Shown piece after piece: positions 16,368-21,630 of a stretch of DNA of 26,501 nt; the first letter of the stretch is position 1, and the number at the start of each line of letters is the position of its first letter. The stretch comes from a virus. Below the pieces are notes generated by a model. That model worked only from the letters and a program-made list of their open reading frames with translations, ran no database searches and had not been told where the DNA came from. Location of the stretch: positions 1-26,501 of IMG/VR virus record IMGVR_UViG_3300021425_000156, one strand, 5' to 3'. The translations under genes were made by a program, and so were the position numbers.

Positions 16368-16564
16368 TGCCTAGAAAGACTGCCAACGATGTACATTCTG
16401 ATCTAAGAGTTCATGAAAAGATGTGCGAAGAAAGGTGGAAAACTATTTATAAAAAAACTGATGATTTACAAACATCAATAAATAGTATGAGAATGTGGTT
16501 AGTCGGTGGTCTTACAACAATAGTTGCATCCTTAATTACCATTATAGTTAGAGGTTTAATCTAA
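16367..16564 (+). CDS. Small membrane protein of the lysis cassette (XhlA-like or holin accessory)
   Basis: This 65-residue protein has a soluble, charged N-terminus of about 43 residues (helical, DLRVHEKMCEERWKTIYKKTDDLQ) and one membrane helix near residues 44-61 (WLVGGLTTIVASLITIIV), ending RGLI. The arrangement, N-terminal helix plus one C-terminal membrane span, is that of XhlA-type lysis proteins and of some holin partners. It lies directly before the holin and lysozyme genes. It could be a holin, an antiholin or a hemolysin-XhlA relative; the sequence does not decide. Confidence 0.6.
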   Translation: MPRKTANDVHSDLRVHEKMCEERWKTIYKKTDDLQTSINSMRMWLVGGLTTIVASLITIIVRGLI

Positions 16565-16577
16565 CAAACACAAATTT

Positions 16578-16949
16578 ATGATAGACAAACTTATCAAACC
16601 TATCAGCGATATCCTAGATAAATTCATTCCTGATGCTGATGTCAAACAAAAGATTGCACATGAACTTGCAACTATGTCTGAAAAGCACATCCATGAAATT
16701 GCTAAAGCACAAATAGAAGTCAACAAAGAAGAAGCTAAAGGTAACTGGTTTCAATCATCTTGGAGACCAGCAACAGCTTGGGTATGTGTTGCAGGTTTTG
16801 CAGTCAACTTTTTAATTAGTCCTTTATTAGCACCTTTTGGCATTGACGTACCTCAAGCTGATACTTCTACCATGCTACCTGTATTAATGGGTATGCTTGG
16901 TTTGGGTGGAATGAGAAGCTATGAGAAAACCAAAGGATTAACAAAATAA
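16578..16949 (+). CDS. Holin, GTA/3TM type
   Basis: This 123-residue protein forms holes in the inner membrane that let the lysozyme out. The first 55 residues are an amphipathic, charged region ending IEVNKEEAKGNWFQSSWRPATAW, a signature of the GTA holin/3TM holin family (the Glu/Lys helix and the W-R-P turn). Hydrophobic segments follow at about residues 67-83 and 99-113, and the end is GMLGLGGMRSYEKTKG, again typical. The family usually has two or three membrane spans. The ATG follows the upstream stop by 13 bases; no strong ribosome site is seen. The lysozyme begins two bases after the stop. Confidence 0.85.
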   Translation: MIDKLIKPISDILDKFIPDADVKQKIAHELATMSEKHIHEIAKAQIEVNKEEAKGNWFQSSWRPATAWVCVAGFAVNFLISPLLAPFGIDVPQADTSTMLPVLMGMLGLGGMRSYEKTKGLTK

Positions 16950-16950
16950 A

Positions 16951-17394
16951 ATGTACGACAACATCAAAGAAATGCTAATTAAGAATGAAGGGTTGATGTG
17001 TACTCCTTATCATTGTAGTGCTAACAAATTATCAATAGGTGTAGGCAGGAACTTAGAAGCTAATGGTATATCAGAAGAAGAAGCTATGTTTATGCTTGAG
17101 AATGATATCAACAGAGTTGTAGCTAATTTAGATAAGGTTTGGGAAGTATGGAGAAGTTTCCCTGTACCAGCTCAAGAAGTATGTGTTGATATGGCATTTC
17201 AAATGGGTATAACAGGGTTCATGAATTTTAGACAAACAAGAGCATTGATGGAGATGGGATGCTGGTTAGAAGCATCAGAGGAAGTTTTAAGAAGCAAGTA
17301 TGCAGTTCAAACACCTAATAGGGCAGCTAGGAATTCAAGAAAACTAGCTTTGTGTAAAAGTGCCAAGAAAAACATCAGATCAACATCAAAATAA
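16951..17394 (+). CDS. Endolysin, GH24 (T4-type) lysozyme
   Basis: This 147-residue enzyme would cut the glycan strands of peptidoglycan. Glu13 in KNEGLMCTPY corresponds to the catalytic Glu11 of T4 lysozyme. The T4 Asp20 position is Cys22 here (PYHCSANKLSIGVGRN) and the Thr26 position is Ser28. A Cys at this place is, as I remember, usual in a subgroup with the Y.C..GKLTIG.GRN motif, and engineered D20C T4 lysozyme is reported to stay active. Later blocks are VPAQEVCVDMAFQMGITGFMNF and TPNRAARNSRKL, as in the family. There is no signal peptide, so export depends on the holin. The 3' end overlaps the next gene by 35 bases. Confidence 0.9.
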   Translation: MYDNIKEMLIKNEGLMCTPYHCSANKLSIGVGRNLEANGISEEEAMFMLENDINRVVANLDKVWEVWRSFPVPAQEVCVDMAFQMGITGFMNFRQTRALMEMGCWLEASEEVLRSKYAVQTPNRAARNSRKLALCKSAKKNIRSTSK

Positions 17395-17806
17395 TTCTCG
17401 ACTTGGTGCATTAGGAGAATCATTAGTTCAAACCTTCTTGCTTGAATACGCTGACTTTTGTTACCCAACCCAAGAAAAACATCCTGCTGATCTTATGGTC
17501 GAATTTGGATCAGCTAAATATACAGTACAAGTAAAAAGCAGAAGGGCTACTAAAGAAAAGAAGTTTATCTTTGCTGCTGAGAACTCAAGGTCACAATCTG
17601 AAACCTATAAACATTACACTTGCGATATTCTAGCTTTTGTATTCTTTGATGATGACAAGAAGCATATTATGTTTAAAGCAAATACATCATCACAAAACTA
17701 TTTCACTTTTGATAAGAAATCCATAACTGATGATATGGAATTAGAATCCCTTAAAGAAACACTAGACAGTCTTAGTTCAGTTCCAGTTCTGAATCCTATA
17801 ATTTAG
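17360..17806 (+). CDS. PD-(D/E)XK endonuclease-like protein
   Basis: This 148-residue protein has the core of a PD-(D/E)XK nuclease: Glu20 in LGALGESLVQTFLL, Asp44 in HPADLMVEFG and Gln57-x-Lys59 in YTVQVKSRR. This spacing matches the PDDEXK endonuclease family (PF11645-like, from memory) that includes intron-associated and phage nucleases. The best start is a GTG at 17360 inside the lysozyme gene, 35 bases before its stop, so expression may be coupled. It is the last gene before the promoter region at 17843. It could be a Holliday-junction or homing-type nuclease or a host-DNA degrading enzyme; the third acidic catalytic residue is replaced by Gln, as in some family members. Confidence 0.7.
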   Translation: MPRKTSDQHQNNSRLGALGESLVQTFLLEYADFCYPTQEKHPADLMVEFGSAKYTVQVKSRRATKEKKFIFAAENSRSQSETYKHYTCDILAFVFFDDDKKHIMFKANTSSQNYFTFDKKSITDDMELESLKETLDSLSSVPVLNPII

Positions 17807-17842
17807 CACCTAAAAATAAATTAAAATATTTTTAAATAAATG

Positions 17843-17870
17843 TTTACATTAATATATATTTATATATAAT
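17843..17870 (+). promoter_or_regulatory. Sigma70-like promoter for the early unit
   Basis: TTTACA (17843-17848) and a perfect TATAAT (17865-17870) are separated by 16 bases. The segment lies in the 101-bp gap between the nuclease gene and the next ribosome site, and nothing in the gap codes convincingly. The region just upstream (17809-17840) is nearly pure A/T and could serve as an UP element or hold a weak AT-only hairpin. Confidence 0.72.
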
Positions 17871-17907
17871 GGGTAGTATGTTAATTAAAAATAAGGAGTT
17901 AAATAAC

Positions 17908-18153
17908 ATGACACAAGCAGAATACTTAAATACCTTTAAAGACAAAGATGCTACAGTAATTATAAATGGTAAAGAGCATCTAGGATGGATATACGATATA
18001 AAAGATGAATTCGCAGTTATATCTTTAGATAAAGATAATTCACACGTAGCTGTAACTTTTGATAATGTTATTACGTTTGATAGTACTTATGAATCACTAT
18101 CAAGTTGGATAAGAATTGCAAAGGTTAATGGTTGGATTAAGGAGTCAGCATAA
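17908..18153 (+). CDS. Small protein, first gene of the early unit
   Basis: This 81-residue protein reads MTQAEYLNTFKDKDATVIIN at its start, then HLGWIYDIKDEFAVISLD, VAVTFDNVITFD and a C-terminal helix SLSSWIRIAKVNGWIKES. I chose ATG 17908 because AAGGAG (17893-17898) lies nine bases upstream; a longer frame from 17869 would start inside the -10 box. The beta-rich middle resembles a small barrel of the Sm/SH3 type, but I recognise no family. As the first gene after the promoter it may be an early host-takeover or regulatory protein; that is inference from position only. Its stop overlaps the next start (TAATG). Confidence 0.65.
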   Translation: MTQAEYLNTFKDKDATVIINGKEHLGWIYDIKDEFAVISLDKDNSHVAVTFDNVITFDSTYESLSSWIRIAKVNGWIKESA

Positions 18154-18299
18154 TGACTAGATACACACTACAAGTTCAACTACCCAGTATAGGCTGGGTG
18201 GTTGCTATCAAGACTAGCGACTTATTCTATATGGCTAGTAAGAGAGCAAGATTAATTGCTCAAGGGCATAAGGTTAAATTAACTAAGGAGAAGAAATAA
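18153..18299 (+). CDS. Small early protein, 48 residues
   Basis: The ORF runs from an ATG overlapping the preceding stop to a stop overlapping the next start, both TAATG. It reads MTRYTLQVQLPSIGWVVAIK and then a basic helix MASKRARLIAQGHKVKLTKEKK. The build, one or two strands and a basic helix, is common among phage early proteins. I recognise no family. GGAG at 18141-18144 serves as ribosome site. Confidence 0.62.
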   Translation: MTRYTLQVQLPSIGWVVAIKTSDLFYMASKRARLIAQGHKVKLTKEKK

Positions 18300-18478
18300 T
18301 GACAAAATCAGAATTTAATTCAATTGACCATACAAAAATATGGTTATGGAAAGTAGAAAAAGAAATGCAACAAATGCATCAACCTTGCTCTATGTGGAAT
18401 GATGCAAGATATGAGCATCTAGCTTGTCTTGCTGATGAAATGCGTAGCAAGGGTGTTAAGTTCTTAAGGGTTAAATAA
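18299..18478 (+). CDS. Small early protein, 59 residues
   Basis: This ORF is bounded on both sides by TAATG overlaps and has AAGGAG at 18284-18289. The protein is helical and aromatic: HTKIWLWKVEKEMQQMHQP, then MWNDARYEHLACLADEMRSKG. It has two Cys residues and no membrane span. No family is recognised. The tight overlap with neighbours is the main support that it is a real gene. Confidence 0.6.
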   Translation: MTKSEFNSIDHTKIWLWKVEKEMQQMHQPCSMWNDARYEHLACLADEMRSKGVKFLRVK

Positions 18479-18735
18479 TGAACCTAATGTGCAATACCAA
18501 ACATGGTGCTATTGAATGGAGATGGAAAGAATCAGGTCAACCATCTCCTGAATACAAATCATTGAATCATCAATGGTGGATTCCTAAGAAGTCAGAGTTT
18601 AAATTAGTTACTAAAGTTGATCCTACGATCAAGCAAGAGATCAAAGATGAGATTTGGGAAGATATGCAATCTGATTTTGAGTATCAGAAAGGCATTTATA
18701 AGATTCATAAATTAAATAAAAGGGAGAGTAAATAA
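18478..18735 (+). CDS. Hypothetical early protein, 85 residues
   Basis: The protein starts MNLMCNTKHGAIEWRWKESG, is rich in Trp in its first half (WRWK, HQWWIPKK), and ends with a charged helix KQEIKDEIWEDMQSDFEYQKG. It begins in a TAATG overlap with the preceding gene and ends in one with the next. No recognised domain; the His/Cys content is too low for a zinc site. It is placed in the early unit between genes of unknown role and the exonuclease. Confidence 0.6.
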   Translation: MNLMCNTKHGAIEWRWKESGQPSPEYKSLNHQWWIPKKSEFKLVTKVDPTIKQEIKDEIWEDMQSDFEYQKGIYKIHKLNKRESK

Positions 18736-18827
18736 TGGATATACAACTATTACCAGTATTAATGTTTATGGCATTTTGCTTATATGCAACTGCCATAATT
18801 ATCAACGATAGGAACAATAAAAAATGA
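18735..18827 (+). CDS. 30-residue single-pass membrane peptide
   Basis: The ORF encodes a short N-terminus (MDIQLLP), one hydrophobic span (VLMFMAFCLYATAIII) and a basic end (NDRNNKK), which predicts one membrane helix with the C-terminus in the cytoplasm. GGGAGAG (18722-18728) is a good ribosome site, six bases from the ATG. It overlaps the previous gene by one base (TAATG) and the next by four (ATGA). Tiny early membrane peptides in phages may act on the host membrane; the role here is unknown. Confidence 0.58.
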   Translation: MDIQLLPVLMFMAFCLYATAIIINDRNNKK

Positions 18828-19006
18828 GAGAGATAACACTAAACGAAGTAGGGCAGACAAAACCCTTGATACTAAACATAAGAAAAATCAGAGGGTACTA
18901 CAGAGATGTCTTTACTGGTGAAACTAAAGTGCAAACTGAGAATAGAGAATATGTAGTAAGAGATTCTTTATATGAGATAGGTTATTTGATGGGAGTTAAT
19001 AAATGA
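18824..19006 (+). CDS. Small early protein, 60 residues
   Basis: It starts in an ATGA overlap with the membrane peptide and ends in an ATGA overlap with the exonuclease gene. The sequence MREITLNEVGQTKPLILNI, then RGYYRDVFTGETKVQTENREYVVRDSLYEIGYLMG, looks like a small beta sheet followed by a helix. I do not recognise the family. Translational coupling to the exonuclease suggests it may be needed in similar amount, but no partner motif is visible. Confidence 0.6.
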   Translation: MREITLNEVGQTKPLILNIRKIRGYYRDVFTGETKVQTENREYVVRDSLYEIGYLMGVNK

Positions 19007-19833
19007 AAATAGAATCACTTAAAAACTTTGAATCTAAGCAAAAGGGTCAAGCTCTTATTTATAAAGACCTACCCAATGAGGACTATCATGCAAGTGTAGG
19101 GATCAGCAGTAGTTATGTTAGAAGATTTGGTCAATCCCAACTTCATGCAGTCAACTACACTTCTGAATCTACTCCAGCACTTAAGTTTGGAACAGCAGCT
19201 CATTCTTTATTAGTAGAAGGACAAGAAGCATTTGATAAAGAAGTCAGGGTGCTTACAGGTTCTCCTTATACTAAAGCATATAAAGAAGAGAAGGCTGAGT
19301 ACGAAGAGCAAGGATTCATAGTATTAAAAGAAGATGAAGCTGAAATTATTACTGGCATGAAAGAGAATATGATCTATGAAGGTAATGCTTATCTTAATGC
19401 AACTGGCAAGATACCTGAAGCAAGTATTTATTGGTATGAAGATGATGTGCTATGTAAATGCAGACCTGATGTTATGTGTCCGCCTTTAGATGAACCTAAC
19501 TCAGATAATAAGATAGTTGTTATTGATTATAAAACTACTATATCTTGCGAACCTCATGCTTTTAATTATTCAGTTAAGAAGTATGGTTATGATATGCAAG
19601 CTGCTTATTATAGAAGAGGGGTTGAGATGGCTGGATATGAAGTAACTGATTTCTTATTCATAGCTCAAGAGAAGGTTCAACCTTATGCATCTAAGGTCTT
19701 TAGGATCACAAAAGAACAAATGGATTATGGCTGGACTATGATGGAGAGGTATCTGAATGATTATAAAGAATATCAAAAGGGTAAACCTCTAAGTATTTAC
19801 AATAGTCCTAATGTTGTGGATTTGGTTTTATAA
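19003..19833 (+). CDS. RecE-like (exonuclease VIII type) exonuclease
   Basis: This 276-residue protein belongs to the PD-(D/E)XK exonucleases of the RecE/ExoVIII type (DUF3799), which trim dsDNA ends for single-strand annealing. The N-terminus has DLPNEDYHASVGISSSYVRRF, typical of the family ('Y+...ISKS.L..F'). KFGTAAHSLLVE (residues 61-72) carries the conserved G.A.H helix. The catalytic core is Glu139, Asp155 in CRPDV, and Asp175-Tyr-Lys177 in VIDYKTT, followed by YDMQAAYYRRG (Gln199, Tyr202) as in the QxxxY motif. No annealing protein of RecT/Beta type is recognisable nearby; the SSB and nucleases downstream are possible partners. It overlaps the preceding gene by four bases. Confidence 0.88.
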   Translation: MKIESLKNFESKQKGQALIYKDLPNEDYHASVGISSSYVRRFGQSQLHAVNYTSESTPALKFGTAAHSLLVEGQEAFDKEVRVLTGSPYTKAYKEEKAEYEEQGFIVLKEDEAEIITGMKENMIYEGNAYLNATGKIPEASIYWYEDDVLCKCRPDVMCPPLDEPNSDNKIVVIDYKTTISCEPHAFNYSVKKYGYDMQAAYYRRGVEMAGYEVTDFLFIAQEKVQPYASKVFRITKEQMDYGWTMMERYLNDYKEYQKGKPLSIYNSPNVVDLVL

Positions 19834-19850
19834 GTAAGGGCAATAGATAT

Positions 19851-19961
19851 ATGAGAGTATTTAGATTTATGGAGAGTTTATCATTTGCCCTTGAACTAAG
19901 TATAAGGGTTTTTGGAAGAGTAGGTAATAAAGTTCTAGCTTTATTATCAAATAAATATTAA
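19851..19961 (+). CDS. Possible 36-residue ORF after the exonuclease
   Basis: The ORF reads MRVFRFMESLSFALELSIRV, then GRVGNKVLALLSNKY. It could form one amphipathic or membrane-associated helix. AAGGG at 19836-19840 is ten bases upstream. It fills most of the 149-bp gap between the exonuclease and the ribbon-helix-helix gene, but nothing beyond length and a modest ribosome site supports it. Confidence 0.35.
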   Translation: MRVFRFMESLSFALELSIRVFGRVGNKVLALLSNKY

Positions 19962-19982
19962 TATAAAAAGTGGAGAGTCATT

Positions 19983-20144
19983 ATGGACGAAAAAACAAAA
20001 AAGGCACTTTGGATACCTGAAGAATTACATAAGGATATCAAGGTGTTTGCGATCACAAATAATATGAATATCGAATCTGCTACTCAGCTATTGCTGAAGC
20101 TAGGCATGGTTTCTTATAAAGAGAATAATCATGGGTCAGCATAA
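19983..20144 (+). CDS. Ribbon-helix-helix (Arc/MetJ-type) DNA-binding protein
   Basis: This 53-residue protein is the size of a minimal ribbon-helix-helix repressor. KKALWIPEEL (residues 6-15) provides the beta strand with alternating exposed residues and the P-E-E helix start; LHKDIKVFAITNNMN is helix A and NIESATQLLLKLGM helix B. GGAG at 19972-19975 gives a seven-base spacing to the ATG. Such proteins bind as dimers to short operator repeats. It lies in the early unit and could regulate the promoter at 17843 or bind the repeats at 23577; no operator match has been shown. Antitoxins share this fold, but no toxin-like partner is evident. Confidence 0.72.
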   Translation: MDEKTKKALWIPEELHKDIKVFAITNNMNIESATQLLLKLGMVSYKENNHGSA

Positions 20145-20295
20145 AGCAGCAGTTGAAAAGCGTAGAAAAGAACTAGAAGCTGAAAAGCTAGATAAGCAAA
20201 TCAAAACATATTATTTCCAAAAAGGTGCTGGTAAGCATTACAGGGAAATAACTTATATGAGTGGCAAAGTAGTTAGGACTGAGTTCAATGATTGA
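20131..20295 (+). CDS. Small basic protein, 54 residues
   Basis: The ORF overlaps the ribbon-helix-helix gene by 14 bases. It reads MGQHKAAVEKRRKELEAEKL as a highly charged helix, then IKTYYFQKGAGKHYREITYM and VVRTEFND, a likely beta hairpin. No known family. A real gene is likely because it is followed by an eight-base overlap with the next small ORF, in keeping with the unit. Confidence 0.52.
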   Translation: MGQHKAAVEKRRKELEAEKLDKQIKTYYFQKGAGKHYREITYMSGKVVRTEFND

Positions 20296-20395
20296 GTGGA
20301 TTCTATATTTTATTGCAGGAATATTTGGATTAGTATTTATAGGAATCATTTTAAGTGTATTAGCATTTATATATGTAATTAGAGAGTTAGATTAA
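20288..20395 (+). CDS. 35-residue single-pass membrane peptide
   Basis: The peptide is almost entirely one hydrophobic helix, from MIEWILYFIAG through FIGIILSVLAF to IYVIRELD. It overlaps the preceding ORF by eight bases and the following nuclease by one (TAATG). It is the second tiny membrane protein in the early unit, after the one at 18735. Function unknown. Confidence 0.55.
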   Translation: MIEWILYFIAGIFGLVFIGIILSVLAFIYVIRELD

Positions 20396-20829
20396 TGGTA
20401 AATGGTAGAAATAAAGGTGCAGCATTTGAGAGGGTTATAGTCAATAAACTTAATGCAGTTTTAGAAGAAAAAGGTTTAAATGAGAGAGTAAAAAGAAATT
20501 TGGATCAGTATCAAACTAAAGGCATGGCTGATATTTATTTCAGGAACTTTGCGATTGAATGTAAAAGATATAAGAACAATGGTAAGCAAAACATTTACAA
20601 GAACGAATGGTGGCAACAAGCAGTAGATAGTGCTGGTGATAACTTGATACCTATATTGATCTATAAGTTTGATAGAAGAAGTATTATGGCAGTAGTACCA
20701 CTATTTTTAATGAACAACTTTGATAAAGCTAATTGGGATTGCACATATATGTGTCCTTTATCAGATATATGTGAAAGGTTAGATGAAATCATACAAAAGG
20801 CAGATGGATTTAAACAGCTACCTGCTTGA
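20395..20829 (+). CDS. Phage resolvase-like PD-(D/E)XK nuclease
   Basis: This 144-residue protein resembles small phage Holliday-junction resolvase-like nucleases. The N-terminus NGRNKGAAFERVIVNKLN has Glu12 in the first helix; Asp46 lies in KGMADIYF and Glu55-Cys-Lys57 in FAIECKRYK, giving the full E...D...ExK core. A WWQQAVDSAGDNLIPILIYKFDRR segment continues as in the family. It may resolve branched replication intermediates before packaging. Its position between the exonuclease and SSB genes fits recombination-dependent replication. The start overlaps the membrane peptide stop. Confidence 0.75.
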   Translation: MVNGRNKGAAFERVIVNKLNAVLEEKGLNERVKRNLDQYQTKGMADIYFRNFAIECKRYKNNGKQNIYKNEWWQQAVDSAGDNLIPILIYKFDRRSIMAVVPLFLMNNFDKANWDCTYMCPLSDICERLDEIIQKADGFKQLPA

Positions 20830-20992
20830 GCAGGACTTTGAAGATTACTGTAGGTTCGCCTATGAAAAGATACAAAGTGCTTGCGATTTTCTCGGAATTA
20901 TAAATGACGAGGATTTTGAAAGTTTCAAGGAAAGATGTTATTCAGAACTTGAAGCTAATTACTTAAACAGTATTGAGAAAACAATACATTAA
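20783..20992 (+). CDS. Small acidic helical protein
   Basis: This 69-residue ORF overlaps the resolvase gene by 47 bases if it starts at 20783; a second ATG at 20804 (MDLNSYLLEQ) would give 62 residues and a 26-base overlap. AAAGG lies shortly before both, so the start is open. The protein is acidic and helical: LLEQDFEDYCRFAYEKIQSA, then NDEDFESFKERCYSELEANY. No recognised domain. It ends 14 bases before the SSB gene. Confidence 0.55.
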   Translation: MKSYKRQMDLNSYLLEQDFEDYCRFAYEKIQSACDFLGIINDEDFESFKERCYSELEANYLNSIEKTIH

Positions 20993-21006
20993 CCATAGGA
21001 GAGTAT

Positions 21007-21630
21007 ATGGATATATTAGGTGGAATGAGTAGTTCCAGTGGTGAGAGTCAGCAAGTTTATCTTGCTTTTAAAACCATGCAGCAGAAGTTTTTTGCTAATG
21101 GTGAAACTCCTCTTGATTTTCAATATCTACAGCTTGATCCTGCTACCTTTAAAAGTGGCTGGGGTCGTTATACAAAAGCTGAAGGTTTTGAATATCACTG
21201 GGATGATAAATTTGGTGTAGTTAGTTCTAAACCAGCAGATGACTTTAAAAGAGCATTTAGTGCTTGGGTATTTCCTCAAGGAGCTCAACACGCATATCTT
21301 TGGCAAAGATTTACCTACGCTGAATCAAGTGCATTTAATAGCATATTAGGTAGCTTTTGGAATCAAATGGATGCAAGTTCTGATTCCCTGCCTGTTGTTA
21401 AGTTTGAAGGATCAAAACCAATTCAGGTTGGTATGGGTAATTCTTCAGAGTTGACCTTTAGCTTTGCTAAATTTGCACCAAGAAGTGATGGTTTTGTAAT
21501 ACCTCAATGGTATTTAGATCAAGAAGCACCAGTAGAGGACACATTTAAAAGTCCTAACGATGGTCTTAGCGATAAAGTAGCTGAGATGGTAAATCAGAAT
21601 GAATTAACAGATGATGATATACCCTTCTAA
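21007..21630 (+). CDS. Single-stranded DNA-binding protein
   Basis: This 207-residue protein ends ELTDDDIPF. The last six residues, DDDIPF, are the classical acidic SSB tip that recruits partner proteins. The body (about residues 15-160) has no typical bacterial OB-fold signature; it has aromatic-rich segments such as FQYLQLDPATFKSGWGRY and FEYHWDDKFG, suited to stacking on bases. Residues 160-200 are a flexible acidic linker. AGGAG at 20997-21001 is five bases from the ATG. Its stop overlaps the primase-helicase start by one base (TAATG). The role rests on the C-terminal tip and neighbourhood; the family of the core is unclear. Confidence 0.78.
   Translation: MDILGGMSSSSGESQQVYLAFKTMQQKFFANGETPLDFQYLQLDPATFKSGWGRYTKAEGFEYHWDDKFGVVSSKPADDFKRAFSAWVFPQGAQHAYLWQRFTYAESSAFNSILGSFWNQMDASSDSLPVVKFEGSKPIQVGMGNSSELTFSFAKFAPRSDGFVIPQWYLDQEAPVEDTFKSPNDGLSDKVAEMVNQNELTDDDIPF

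Noticed and set aside
17806-17842. Intrinsic terminator after the PD-(D/E)XK nuclease
   Set aside because: Only an A/T-only imperfect inverted repeat (around 17821-17835) is present; its stability would be too low to call it.
17869-17907. Longer N-terminus (13 extra residues) for the first early gene
   Set aside because: The start would lie inside the TATAAT box and upstream of the likely transcript start; AAGGAG supports the ATG at 17908.
21038-21220. 60-codon frame on the plus strand inside the SSB gene
   Set aside because: It is a second-frame shadow of the SSB gene, with a low-complexity Leu/Lys-rich product and no ribosome site.
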